Origin: Parundibacterium terreum
Lineage (GTDB): Bacteria; Pseudomonadota; Gammaproteobacteria; Burkholderiales; Burkholderiaceae_D
DNA length: 64,000 nt
NCBI RefSeq assembly: GCF_014636315.1
Contig: NZ_BMED01000001.1
Span: forward strand, 248,316-312,315
Direction of reading: 5' to 3'
Shown: piece after piece, positions 18,165-27,015 of the stretch
Layout: each line of letters begins with the position of its first letter
Position numbering within the stretch: the stretch's first letter is position 1
The notes under the pieces: generated by a model
The model's input: only the letters and a program-made list of their open reading frames with translations
The model's database searches: none
What the model was told of the DNA's origin: nothing
Position numbers and translations under genes: made by a program

Positions 18165-19037
18165 CTAAGCTTGTTGCAGGTAAGGATAGGTAAAGAACAG
18201 AAAATGTACAGCGTTCAGCAGGAAATGCGCCAGGATCGCCGCTTCGATTTTCTTTGTGATCTGATAGGCATACGCATAGCCGATGCCGCTCAAAGTCGCC
18301 AGCAGGACGAATTTCATCCCGCCTCCCGCATGTGCCAGGCCAAACAGCACGGCAGAAACCACGATTGCGACTACCCCACCCCATCGTAGTTTTTTCAGTG
18401 TCCTACCTAGCCGGTCTTGCAAAAAACCTCTGAAAAATGCTTCTTCCGCAATACAGGTCAAGAACAAATTAGTCAGCAAAAAGATTGGTGTAAAGGCAGG
18501 CAGCTTGAAGTCCGGCTGCAGGCAGCCTATAGGAATGGCGGTTGCCATCACCAGTACGATAGTCATTCCAGCTACTGGCAGCGCGCGGCGAAAGGCTTCG
18601 CCCAATTCGGCAAAGGACATGCTTCGCTTGCACAGGAAAGCCAGTAGCACCAAGCCCACGGCGCCTTTATCAAAATTGGCGTATTGCCTGAATAATTCGG
18701 CATTGGCAGAGAATCGGCTGTCAGGGAGCAAAACTGGATTATTGAAGCCCGGCAATTTATGCATGGCCAGTGCTAATGCAATCATGGTAGTTATTGCGCC
18801 AAAGAGTACCCGCTGGGTCCTTGGGGCTTGCGGACGCACGACCAGATAGGCGCTAACGGTGAAGATTACCAAGGCGGCTACTGCTGCAATGTTCAGTATG
18901 CTGGCAAAAAGACCACTAATGACGCTGAGGCTGAATACCAGCAGCCAGGGATGCAAAGAAAATCGGGCTGTAATCGGGATGGGCTTTAACCAGGCTGCGC
19001 CGATGGCAAGGCCCAACAGAAGGAAGGTGGTGAGCAA
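18165..19037 (-). CDS. CPBP family intramembrane glutamic endopeptidase (CAAX protease-like)
   Basis: 290 residues with about eight membrane helices. The three signature motifs of the CPBP/Abi family are present: EEAFFRGFLQ (Glu198-Glu199, Arg203), FGLAHAG (His236) and LAHFLLN (His271). Members are Rce1-like proteases; some act in bacteriocin immunity or protein secretion. The substrate here is unknown. It is the last gene of a minus-strand series (CocE-like hydrolase, M13 peptidase, this gene), but a 132-bp gap with a hairpin precedes it. Convergent to the M50 protease gene with only 46 bp between. Confidence 0.88.
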   Translation of the reverse strand: MLTTFLLLGLAIGAAWLKPIPITARFSLHPWLLVFSLSVISGLFASILNIAAVAALVIFTVSAYLVVRPQAPRTQRVLFGAITTMIALALAMHKLPGFNNPVLLPDSRFSANAELFRQYANFDKGAVGLVLLAFLCKRSMSFAELGEAFRRALPVAGMTIVLVMATAIPIGCLQPDFKLPAFTPIFLLTNLFLTCIAEEAFFRGFLQDRLGRTLKKLRWGGVVAIVVSAVLFGLAHAGGGMKFVLLATLSGIGYAYAYQITKKIEAAILAHFLLNAVHFLFFTYPYLQQA

Positions 19038-19120
19038 TTCTTATCCCGCAGGTATTTTGTATAGGATATGAATTGTACAAGCTTGCCGAACTGCCGGGGA
19101 TGTCCGGTGTTGCAATCACG

Positions 19121-19155
19121 CCCTCCGTAGCGCTGAAACCGGCAGCTACGGAGGG
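19121..19155. other. GC-rich hairpin between the M13 peptidase and CPBP protease genes
   Basis: Perfect 11-bp inverted repeat CCCTCCGTAGC/GCTACGGAGGG (19121-19131 with 19145-19155), 13-nt loop. Neither strand has a T run after the stem, so it is not a standard intrinsic terminator. It lies 14 nt past the M13 peptidase stop and could act as an RNA-stability or attenuation structure. Confidence 0.6.
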
Positions 19156-19169
19156 GGAAACAACGGCTA

Positions 19170-21215
19170 TTACCAGATATTGACGCGTTTACCGTCCGGC
19201 CTCAGCGGCGAACTTGCGGCTGGGCAGTTGAACGCCTGAGAAAACTCAGGCATGTTGGCGATCGGTCCCAGCACGCGGTATTTCTCCGGCGCGTGAGGAT
19301 CGGTAGCCAGTTGCAAGCGCAGCTTTTCATCACGCATCAACCCGCGGAAACTCTGCGCGTTGGCGATAAAGAAGCGTTGCTCGACCGTGAGTCCGTCGAT
19401 TTCCGCAGGCTGAGGCTTGCGTGCCTGGGATTTTCGCAACGCTGCCAGTGCAATCTTCATGCCGCCAAGATCAGCGATGTTTTCGCCGGCTGTCAGTTTG
19501 CCATTGATGTGCAGCTTGTCGATAGGGTTGAACTCATCAAACTGCTTTTCTATGGCCGTTACGCGCACCAGGAATTTTTTCTCGTCATCCTTGCTCCACC
19601 AGCTCTTCAGGTTGCCCTGTGCATCGTATTGGCGACCTTCATCGTCGAAGGCGTGCGTCAATTCATGGCCTATCGTGGCACCCGTATTGCCGTAGTTGGC
19701 AGCCGCATCGGCACCCACATGGTAGAGAGGCGGTTGCAATATACCCGCCGGGAATACCATTTCATTCATGGTCGGGTTGTAGTAGGCATTAACGGTCGGT
19801 GGAGTCATGCCCCATTCGTTGCGGTCGATGGGTTTGCCCAACTTGGCCAGGTTACGCTTGAACTCAAATTCCGCAGCGCGCATATTGTTGCCGGCAAACG
19901 AGGCAGTATCGATTTTCAATGCGCTATAGTCGCGCCACGTATCTGGATAGCCGATCTTCACGACCAGCGTATCCAGCTTTTTGTACGCCTGCTGTTTGGT
20001 TGTGTCAGACATCCATTCCAGCTTGCCGATACTGTCGCGCATTGCATCCTTGATGTTGCCGACCATTTCCAGCACACCGGCCTTTGCTTCAGGGCCGAAG
20101 AATTTGGCGACATACAATTCACCCATGGCTTCGCCCATGTTGGCATCAATATTGGTCAGGATGCGTTTCCAGCGTGGCTGTAACTCCTTGGTGCCCGCCA
20201 GCGTGCGGCCGTAGAAATCAAAATTCGTGTTGACGAAGGCAGTAGACAGATCCTTGGCCCTGGCGTTGACCAGATTCCAGCGCAGATAAGTCTTCCAGTC
20301 GGACAAAGGCAGGCCATTCAGCATTTTTCCTGCTTCTGCAAAAAACTTGGGTTGCCCTATATTGAATTGTCCCGGATCAGCCAGACCCAGATCCTGGAAA
20401 TACACATTCCAGGCGGTTTTGCTGTCGACTTTCTTCAGGCCATTCAAATCCAGCAAATGGTAGCTGGCTAGGGGATCACGCAACTGCACCTTGGTCATGG
20501 ATGCCTTGGCGAGACGTGTTTCCAGCGCCATCACCGCGGCGGCATTTTTCTTTGCTGCTTCCGGTGTATCGCCAAGCAGGCCAAACATTTTTTCCACATA
20601 GGCCAGGTATTGCTTGCGGATCTCGACGGTCTTCGCATCAGTCTTCAGGTAATAGTCGCGGTCAGGCAAGCCCAGGCCGCCCTGCACCAACTGAGGGATA
20701 TAGCGCGTAGTCTTTTTTGCGTCCTGGTCGATGTAAAAATTGAACAACGAGCCGACGCCTATCTGGTGCTGCCTGGCGATCAACGGTAACAACTGGTTGC
20801 GGTCGCTGATGGCATCTATCTGCGCCAGTTCGGCGGCCAAGGGCTTAAAGCCTTCAGCCTCTATCCGGGCCTCATCCATGCCGCTGCGGTAGTAAGAGCC
20901 TACCAGGCGGGATGCAGCGCTACCGCTGTCAGGTGTGGCAGCCGCAGCCTCGGCGATACCCTTGAGCGCAGCCAGATTGCGCTCGGTTACTTCGTCATAC
21001 GCGCTATAGCGCGAACGATCCGCAGGAATAGGATTTTCCGCCAGCCATTTGCCGTTTGAATATTTGTAAAAATCCGTGCAGGCATCCACGCTCTTGTCCA
21101 TGGTTTGCGACTCAAGCACCAGGTTATTAGAAGTGGCTGCGTAGCTGGAAAATGACAGGCATAGCAGACTTGCCAGCAGGCTACGGCGGAAGATGATTTT
21201 ATTGTTATGTTTCAT
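19170..21215 (-). CDS. M13 family zinc metallopeptidase (PepO/neprilysin-like)
   Basis: A 681-residue exported endopeptidase that cuts short peptides. A signal peptide (SLLASLLCLSFSSYAATS) is followed by the M13 N-terminal domain and a C-terminal catalytic domain. The zinc site is HELTH (His517, Glu518, His521) in TIGHELTHAFDDEGRQYD. The third ligand is Glu578 in AGENIADLGG, and the substrate-binding NAYYNP lies upstream, as in neprilysin. The single Cys near the N-terminus (VDACTDFYKYSNGKW) matches bacterial members. AAGGGA lies 5 nt before ATG. It begins 50 nt after the stop of the CocE-like gene, so they are likely one operon for periplasmic peptide breakdown. Confidence 0.94.
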   Translation of the reverse strand: MKHNNKIIFRRSLLASLLCLSFSSYAATSNNLVLESQTMDKSVDACTDFYKYSNGKWLAENPIPADRSRYSAYDEVTERNLAALKGIAEAAAATPDSGSAASRLVGSYYRSGMDEARIEAEGFKPLAAELAQIDAISDRNQLLPLIARQHQIGVGSLFNFYIDQDAKKTTRYIPQLVQGGLGLPDRDYYLKTDAKTVEIRKQYLAYVEKMFGLLGDTPEAAKKNAAAVMALETRLAKASMTKVQLRDPLASYHLLDLNGLKKVDSKTAWNVYFQDLGLADPGQFNIGQPKFFAEAGKMLNGLPLSDWKTYLRWNLVNARAKDLSTAFVNTNFDFYGRTLAGTKELQPRWKRILTNIDANMGEAMGELYVAKFFGPEAKAGVLEMVGNIKDAMRDSIGKLEWMSDTTKQQAYKKLDTLVVKIGYPDTWRDYSALKIDTASFAGNNMRAAEFEFKRNLAKLGKPIDRNEWGMTPPTVNAYYNPTMNEMVFPAGILQPPLYHVGADAAANYGNTGATIGHELTHAFDDEGRQYDAQGNLKSWWSKDDEKKFLVRVTAIEKQFDEFNPIDKLHINGKLTAGENIADLGGMKIALAALRKSQARKPQPAEIDGLTVEQRFFIANAQSFRGLMRDEKLRLQLATDPHAPEKYRVLGPIANMPEFSQAFNCPAASSPLRPDGKRVNIW

Positions 21216-21265
21216 GTTTTCCCTTTTGTTTGATCTTATTTCTTATTTATGGTGCGTTCATGCGC

Positions 21266-23251
21266 TTATTTTGCAGTCGGCAATACCTGAACCGCTATGC
21301 CGGAATACTGGGACGGCGCATGGAATACCCGCTGTGTCGCCTTCTGGAAATCCTCGGGTTTTGCATGCGGGATATCGACAAAGGTCTGGGGATTCAGATC
21401 TACCAGCGGGAACCAGGAGCTTTGTATCTGTACCATGATCCTGTGACCGCGCCGGAAGGTATGATTGATATCAGGCATGTTATAGCTGAGGCTTTCCACC
21501 TTGCCCGGCGTGAAGGCTTCGGCTTTCTCAAAACTGTTACGGAATTTGCCGCGCAAAGGCTCGCCGCGCACCAGTTGCTGATAACCGGCCATCGTCAATG
21601 ACGGCGGAGGCACGTCGCTGCCCCTCTCGGCACTATTCTTTACCGCTGGGTACTCTGGCGGATAAACGTCAATCAGTTTCACGACCCAGTCTGCGTCGGT
21701 ACCGGTAGTCGACACAAATAATTTAGGTATGACCGGTCCAACCAGCGTGACATCTTCTTCCAGTACATCGCTGCGGTACACCAGTACGTCCGGGCGGGTG
21801 GACGCGAAGCGCTGATCTGATACCATGTATTCTTTAGGGACGGAATTAGTGGTGTAGCCGACGAAAGGCACAGGTTTCTTCGGATCGCTGATGTATTCAT
21901 CGTAGGCGGAGCCGCTGTTTTCCGGTTGTTGCCAGCTCAGCTTGCCGTTAGCGCCCAGATACAGGGTGCGGTTTTGCGCTTGCTGAGGCGGCCAGGCGGC
22001 GTAGGTCTTCCAGATATTGGTGCCGGTTTCAAATACATGTGCTTCCGGTTGAGGTTTCGCTGCACCATCCTTGCCACCCTTCAGGTATTGCTCGAAGAAT
22101 GGGAATACGATGTTCTTGCGATAGTATTCCGAGGTTTTTGCGTCAAAGCTGACGTTGCCCAGGGATTTGCCGTCACCGCGAGCCCAGCCTCCGTGCGACC
22201 AGGGGCCGATGACCAGGCCGTTATAAATTCCGGGATTGTTCTTCTTGATGGCGCGATAGGTGGTAAATGGACCCTGCACATCTTCCGCGTCATACCAGCC
22301 GCCAACCGTCAGAACGGCGGCGTGGATATTTTTCAGGTGGGCCGAAATATTACGCGTCTTCCAGAAGTCATCATAGGTCGTGTGCTCTATGGTCGGCATC
22401 AGCAGTTCGCGCTGCTTTGGTGTCAGCGTACCGGTGATGTTTGGCAGCGTCAGCTTAGACAGGAAAAATTCATAGCCGTCTTCCGTGCCAAAGTCAAAAC
22501 CGTCCCAGCGCTTGGGAAGCGTCGTTGGATTTTGCTCTTTGGTGAATGCGGAATAAAAGCCGAAATTGGCAGCCAGCATGAAGGCGCCACCGTGATAGGA
22601 ATCGTCACCCATATACAAATCCGTCACAGGCGCTTGCGGTGATGCCGCTTTGATCGCAGGGTGGGAATCTATGATACTGGCCGAGGTGTAGAAGCCACCG
22701 TAGGAAATTCCCCAGATGCCGACCTTACCGTTATTGTTAGGTACATTCTTCAGCAGCCATTCCACGGTGTCGTGCATGTCCTGGCTTTCGTTGCCCTCGC
22801 CTGCTTCGCGTTTGGCCTTTTGATGCGGGGTCATTTCCTGCCAACTTCCCTCGGACATGTAGCGGCCGCGCACATCCTGGTTGACGAAAATATAACCACT
22901 GGTTTCAAAATCGCGGGATGGTCCTAGTGCAGGAGGATAGTAATCCACACCATAGTGAGATTGCCCCTGGTCATAAACGCCGACACCGTAAGGCGTGCGG
23001 CCGACCAAGAAGGGGTAGGACCTGGAGCTGTCCTTGGGCACATACACCACCGTAAAGAGGCGGGTGCCGTCACGCATGGGAATACGGTATTCGTACTTGG
23101 TGTAGTGCTCGCGCAAATCGTACTTGGATGCTTCGGCCGCGTCCGCAGAAGACTGCGTGGAGCTGTCGGCGAAGACCGGCAAGGAGAGCAAAGACAGGGA
23201 GATGGGCAGGACGAGGAGTAATTTACGGGACAGCTTACGGAAACGTGCCAT
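21266..23251 (-). CDS. CocE/NonD (peptidase S15) family hydrolase
   Basis: A 661-residue exported serine hydrolase. A signal peptide (LLLVLPISLSLLSLPVFADS) precedes an alpha/beta hydrolase domain with nucleophile Ser183 in GIWGISYGGFYTS. The oxyanion and cap regions follow (YDDFWKTRNI; VGGWYDAEDVQGPF), and then a C-terminal jelly-roll X-Pro dipeptidyl-peptidase domain with HRIMVQIQSSWFPLVDLNPQ. The family includes cocaine esterase, glutaryl-7-ACA acylase and Xaa-Pro peptidases; the GISYGG and SSWFP blocks resemble the acylase/peptidase branch. Substrate unknown. Probably co-transcribed with the M13 peptidase gene. Confidence 0.9.
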   Translation of the reverse strand: MARFRKLSRKLLLVLPISLSLLSLPVFADSSTQSSADAAEASKYDLREHYTKYEYRIPMRDGTRLFTVVYVPKDSSRSYPFLVGRTPYGVGVYDQGQSHYGVDYYPPALGPSRDFETSGYIFVNQDVRGRYMSEGSWQEMTPHQKAKREAGEGNESQDMHDTVEWLLKNVPNNNGKVGIWGISYGGFYTSASIIDSHPAIKAASPQAPVTDLYMGDDSYHGGAFMLAANFGFYSAFTKEQNPTTLPKRWDGFDFGTEDGYEFFLSKLTLPNITGTLTPKQRELLMPTIEHTTYDDFWKTRNISAHLKNIHAAVLTVGGWYDAEDVQGPFTTYRAIKKNNPGIYNGLVIGPWSHGGWARGDGKSLGNVSFDAKTSEYYRKNIVFPFFEQYLKGGKDGAAKPQPEAHVFETGTNIWKTYAAWPPQQAQNRTLYLGANGKLSWQQPENSGSAYDEYISDPKKPVPFVGYTTNSVPKEYMVSDQRFASTRPDVLVYRSDVLEEDVTLVGPVIPKLFVSTTGTDADWVVKLIDVYPPEYPAVKNSAERGSDVPPPSLTMAGYQQLVRGEPLRGKFRNSFEKAEAFTPGKVESLSYNMPDINHTFRRGHRIMVQIQSSWFPLVDLNPQTFVDIPHAKPEDFQKATQRVFHAPSQYSGIAVQVLPTAK

Positions 23252-23383
23252 GGCTTCTTTCAGGGGGTGTTATTGATTTATGTATAGTCGCTTCTTGAAT
23301 AGAATGCGGCCCGATACCGGCAAGGTTCGGGCCGCAAGAGTGTATAGACAAGCAATCTGGATTTTTTATCCCGGATTTTTGCC

Positions 23384-23620
23384 TTATTTTGATTTATTTT
23401 TGCGATATATCTCGGGGCGGGACTTATTTCTTTGCTCAAAGACGGTTTTTGCGTCCTGGATCGCACGTTCCTGGGTGCGCATCGCTGGGTCGTCGTCGTG
23501 CAGAGTAAAATAGTCTGCCGCTTGCGCACGCATCACGTATTTGATCGCCGCCTCATCGGACAGCTTGTACATCTCTGTCAATAAGGTGGTCACTTCGTCC
23601 AGGTATTCTTCGTAGGTCAT
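23384..23620 (-). CDS. Small conserved protein of unknown function
   Basis: 78 residues, soluble and highly charged: an acidic helical N-terminal half (YEEYLDEVTTLLTEMYKLSD) and a basic end (RNKSRPEIYRKNKSK). GGAG precedes the ATG at a good distance. No family is recognised. It lies 132 bp upstream of the CocE-like gene and 44 bp downstream of the RIO kinase gene, all on the same strand. The compact spacing to the kinase gene suggests co-transcription with it. Confidence 0.6.
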   Translation of the reverse strand: MTYEEYLDEVTTLLTEMYKLSDEAAIKYVMRAQAADYFTLHDDDPAMRTQERAIQDAKTVFEQRNKSRPEIYRKNKSK

Positions 23621-23664
23621 TCTTCAACTCCAATCAGCCCATTTCAGGGGCATTACTATATTAA

Positions 23665-24516
23665 TCATATTCCATGCTGCTGGAAGCGGGAACGTTCGTC
23701 CTCGGCTTCGCGGCGGGCAATTTCCATCTCTCTCATGACGGCGCCGACATCTGCAGGCCTATGGTCCAGCTTGACCCTGCCGGTCAATATGCTGTCGGGC
23801 TGCAATAAACCAGCCACATACAGTTTCCAGATTTCCTTGCCATACTGGCTGCTCGCCAGTTGCGGCGCGAACTGGCTGAAGTAATTGGCCAGGTTGGCCA
23901 CATCGCGTTCCAGCATCATCTCCGCACTGGTATTGCCTGCGGCATCCACTGCCTGCGGCAAGTCAATGATGACCGGGCCATGCTCGTCTACCAGGATATT
24001 ATATTCCGACAAATCGCCATGAATGACGCCGGCACACAGCATCAGCACCACCTGTTTCAGCAATTGCGCATGGTAATCCAGCGCCAGCGCTTCGGTCAGC
24101 ACGACGTCATTCAGCCTCGGGGCCGCATTACCGCCGGCATCGGTCACCAGGTCCATCAGCAATACGCCCTCAAAGCAGATATACGGCCGAGGTACGCGCA
24201 CTCCGGCGGCGGCCAGACGGTACAAGGCATCAACTTCGGCGTTTTGCCAGACTTCTTCCTGCATCTTGCGTCCGTAGCGCGTCCCCTTTTCCATCGCACG
24301 CGCCTGGCGGCTGTTCTTTACCTTACGCCCTTCCTGGTAAGAGATCGCCTGCTTGAAGCTGCGCTGGCTGGCTTCTTTATAGACTTTGGCGCAGCGTATT
24401 TCTTCGCCGCAGCGCACGACATACACGGTCGCTTCCTTGCCGCTCATTAATTGGCGCAGGACTTCGTCTATCAGCCCCTCGTCGACCAGCGGCTGTACTC
24501 TTTTTGGGGTTTTCAT
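23665..24516 (-). CDS. RIO-type serine protein kinase / ATPase
   Basis: A 283-residue RIO1-like kinase. It has the ATP-binding Lys44 in RCAKVYKE, the flexible loop, the catalytic loop HGDLSEYN (His166, Asp168) and the metal-binding Asp185 in VIIDLPQA, where RIO kinases have IDxPQ instead of DFG. In archaea and eukaryotes RIO kinases mature the small ribosomal subunit; the role of bacterial ones is not established. The frame runs 26 codons further upstream, but the start at ATG 24516 begins with the family-typical basic segment. Next to it, divergent, is the ribosome-rescue gene arfB. Confidence 0.88.
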   Translation of the reverse strand: MKTPKRVQPLVDEGLIDEVLRQLMSGKEATVYVVRCGEEIRCAKVYKEASQRSFKQAISYQEGRKVKNSRQARAMEKGTRYGRKMQEEVWQNAEVDALYRLAAAGVRVPRPYICFEGVLLMDLVTDAGGNAAPRLNDVVLTEALALDYHAQLLKQVVLMLCAGVIHGDLSEYNILVDEHGPVIIDLPQAVDAAGNTSAEMMLERDVANLANYFSQFAPQLASSQYGKEIWKLYVAGLLQPDSILTGRVKLDHRPADVGAVMREMEIARREAEDERSRFQQHGI

Positions 24517-24727
24517 TGAAAATGTTGACTTCGAAATAATCCGAAAATTTGCGGACAACGGAGTGTAACAAGATATGCAGGCTAAAAGTGGCATGGGAAG
24601 CGCTTAATACGCCCCTCACCTGCTATAAAAGCGGCTATCGGCCGGAAAATTGCTGCAAAGCCTATAAAATGCGGGCTTAAGATGGAAAATAAAACGAAAA
24701 ATAAGACGAAAAACCGGATTGAACTAA

Positions 24728-25126
24728 ATGATTACCCCTATTCCCGAGCATGAAGTCGAATTGACCGCGATCCGCGCGCAGGGAGCCGGTGGACAAAACG
24801 TCAACAAGGTTTCCAGCGCCATCCATCTGCGATTCGATATTGCTGCATGCTCCTTGCCTGAAACAATCAAGGAAAGGCTGTTGAAACTGAACGACCAGCG
24901 TATCACCAAGGACGGGGTGGTCATCATCAAGGCTCAGACCCAAAGAAGCCAGGACAGGAACAAGGAGGAAGCACTGCTGCGGCTCCACGAGCTGATCGCG
25001 AGCGTTGCGACGCTGCCGAAAACACGGCGGCCAACCAGGCCCACCCGCGGCTCGCAAACCAGGCGCCTGGACGGAAAAAGCAATCGCAGCATGATTAAAG
25101 CGATGCGAGGCAAAATTTCGGACTGA
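24728..25126 (+). CDS. arfB: Peptidyl-tRNA hydrolase ArfB (YaeJ), ribosome rescue
   Basis: 132 residues, the usual length. It carries the GGQ catalytic motif of class-I release factors (residues 21-23, [20 protein letters not shown]). A basic C-terminal tail ([20 protein letters not shown]) follows, which inserts in the empty mRNA channel of ribosomes stalled without a stop codon. It hydrolyses the stuck peptidyl-tRNA as a backup to tmRNA and ArfA. It lacks the codon-recognition domains of RF1/RF2. Single gene, divergent from the RIO kinase gene. Confidence 0.95.
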   Translation: MITPIPEHEVELTAIRAQGAGGQNVNKVSSAIHLRFDIAACSLPETIKERLLKLNDQRITKDGVVIIKAQTQRSQDRNKEEALLRLHELIASVATLPKTRRPTRPTRGSQTRRLDGKSNRSMIKAMRGKISD

Positions 25127-25258
25127 ATTTGGATTGAAGTGCATCGAAATACGTGGCAAAAACCGCTGCAAAGGTATCGCCGGGATAGCCTTATGCATGG
25201 AATGCGAGGATGATAGTAAGAATCCGAATACCTGAAAAGGAATCGCCTCGCTACCGCC

Positions 25259-26323
25259 ATGCTGGAACATAAACTCCCTGAACTGCTAGAGCTTGAGCGT
25301 CTGATCGGATTGATACAGAAGGCGGTTGGGCAAGCTAAAGAATTGCATCTGGACGTCAAGACGGAGTGCGAGATATCCATGGGCAAGCGACAGTTGCCTG
25401 TCTATTCAATTGCGATGGGCAATCCGGACAAGGATGTTCCCGCAGTCGGCTTTTTTGGCGGCATTCATGGACTCGAGCGCATAGGCACTCAGGTCTTGCT
25501 CAGTTTCCTCGGCAGTTTGCTGGAACGTCTGCGCTGGGATCATCTATTACACCAGCAATTGGAGCGGGTCAGGCTGGTTTTTATGCCCCTCATCAACCCC
25601 GGGGGCATGTATCAATCGACACGCTGCAATCCCCGTGGCATCGACCTGATGAGAAATGCCCCTGTCGATGCACTGGATAAAGTACCTTTTTTACTGGGCG
25701 GGCAAAGGATCAGCCATCACCTGCCCTGGTTCCGTGGCGCTGCCGGCGCACCGATGGAGGTGGAAAATGAAGCACTTTGCAGGGTTGTGCGGAAAGAGTT
25801 GCTGAGCCGACGATTCAGTATTGCACTGGATTGCCACTCCGGTTTTGGCCTGCGCGACCGCATCTGGTTCCCACACGCCCATACGGTGAACCCCATCCTG
25901 CATTTGCCTGATATCTGTGCACTGGAAGACTTGTTCAGCCAAAGCTACCCGAACCACAACTATATTTTTGAACCGCAAAGCCGCCAATACCTGACCCATG
26001 GCGACGTCTGGGATTATCTCTATCTGGACTCCGCCGGCGCCGGCCAGGTATTCTTGCCGCTGACGCTGGAAATGGGTTCCTGGTTGTGGGTAAAGAAAAA
26101 TCCGCGCCAACTATTTTCCCGGCAGGGCATGTTTAATCCTGTCGCCCGTCACCGCTTGCAGCGGGTCCTTCGCAGTCATACAGTCTGGCTGGATTTTCTG
26201 GCCCGTGCCGCCTGCGGACACCAGAACTGGTTGCCACAGGGAGAGGATCGCGACAAGCACCAGTTGCGCGCGTATGCCCGCTGGTATCCCAAATCGGCGC
26301 CGGCGCAATCATTTCAATCCTGA
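25259..26323 (+). CDS. M14-like zinc carboxypeptidase family protein
   Basis: A 354-residue cytoplasmic protein of the M14 zinc carboxypeptidase/deacylase fold. Zinc ligands fit His70 and Glu73 in FFGGIHGLERIG and His193 in LDCHSGFG. The substrate-binding region is MPLINPGGMYQSTRCNPRGIDL (Asn-Arg type), and the general base is probably Glu271 in LPLTLEMGSW. No signal peptide. The subgroup is closest to the DUF2817/succinylglutamate desuccinylase-like branch; the substrate (amidated peptide or N-acyl amino acid) is unknown. It stands alone, with 132 bp upstream after arfB. Confidence 0.75.
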   Translation: MLEHKLPELLELERLIGLIQKAVGQAKELHLDVKTECEISMGKRQLPVYSIAMGNPDKDVPAVGFFGGIHGLERIGTQVLLSFLGSLLERLRWDHLLHQQLERVRLVFMPLINPGGMYQSTRCNPRGIDLMRNAPVDALDKVPFLLGGQRISHHLPWFRGAAGAPMEVENEALCRVVRKELLSRRFSIALDCHSGFGLRDRIWFPHAHTVNPILHLPDICALEDLFSQSYPNHNYIFEPQSRQYLTHGDVWDYLYLDSAGAGQVFLPLTLEMGSWLWVKKNPRQLFSRQGMFNPVARHRLQRVLRSHTVWLDFLARAACGHQNWLPQGEDRDKHQLRAYARWYPKSAPAQSFQS

Positions 26324-26463
26324 TTGTTGTCTTGCGGATAGTGCATGTATCGCAGCTAAACAATTGGTTACAAGCTGTAAATTGGGCAAGCATGTCAATA
26401 TTTCCGAACTACACTACAATATGAGAATGTAATGTGTCCTAGGGACGTCTTTGACAGAGGTTT

Positions 26464-26901
26464 ATGATGAAGTGGATTAAATCGAGCTTGCTGATACTCA
26501 TTGCCCTGAGTGCGGCAACAGCGAGTGTAACTTGGGCAGCACCGGGACGTGGCGGTTGGGGCGGCCATGGCGGCTATTATCACGGCGGCGGATATTATCA
26601 TGGTCCACGCGTAGGTTTTGGACTCTATCTGAATCCTTTCCCTTTGTATTATGGCCCGGCTTATTACCCGTATTCTTATTATCCGGAAGTCGTCGTCAGC
26701 CCTGGCCCGACCACCGTGTATGTGGAACCGTCCGCAACCATCAGTGGCCCTACCTACAGCACAAGCGCGCCTTCCAGCGTGCAGCCGGGACAAACCAGCG
26801 ACTGGTACTATTGCCATAATCCGGACGGCTATTATCCGTCCGTGAAAACCTGCCCTTCCGGCTGGCAGCGAGTTCCGGCCCAGGCGCCTTCAGATCGCTG
26901 A
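26464..26901 (+). CDS. Secreted Gly/Tyr/His-rich protein with C-terminal two-cysteine motif
   Basis: 145 residues. A signal peptide (SSLLILIALSAATASVTWAA) is followed by a repetitive segment rich in Gly, Tyr and His (GGHGGYYHGGGYYHG). A Pro/Tyr-rich stretch and a Ser/Thr/Pro linker come next, and then a C-terminal block WYYCHNPDGYYPSVKTCPSGW with two cysteines. I know this YC-x-YYP-x-V-x-CP-x-GW pattern from the ends of several secreted or outer-membrane-associated proteobacterial proteins; its function is unknown. GAGG lies 5-8 nt before ATG 26464. The His-rich repeat may bind metal, which is inference. Confidence 0.75.
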   Translation: MMKWIKSSLLILIALSAATASVTWAAPGRGGWGGHGGYYHGGGYYHGPRVGFGLYLNPFPLYYGPAYYPYSYYPEVVVSPGPTTVYVEPSATISGPTYSTSAPSSVQPGQTSDWYYCHNPDGYYPSVKTCPSGWQRVPAQAPSDR

Positions 26902-26936
26902 GCGGCAGCATGTAGAACACTTAAAAGTTACTGAAT

Positions 26937-26973
26937 AAAAAAGAGCGCCAGTTTTAAGCTGGCGCTCTTTTTT
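26937..26973. terminator. Bidirectional intrinsic terminator
   Basis: 15-bp perfect stem including A/T flanks (26937-26951 with 26959-26973), core GAGCGCCAG/CTGGCGCTC, 7-nt loop. Serves the Gly/Tyr-rich protein gene and the convergent cheV gene. Confidence 0.93.
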
Positions 26974-27015
26974 TATGTCTTGCGTATGCCTTATTTTCGG
27001 GCGTATTTTCCAGAC

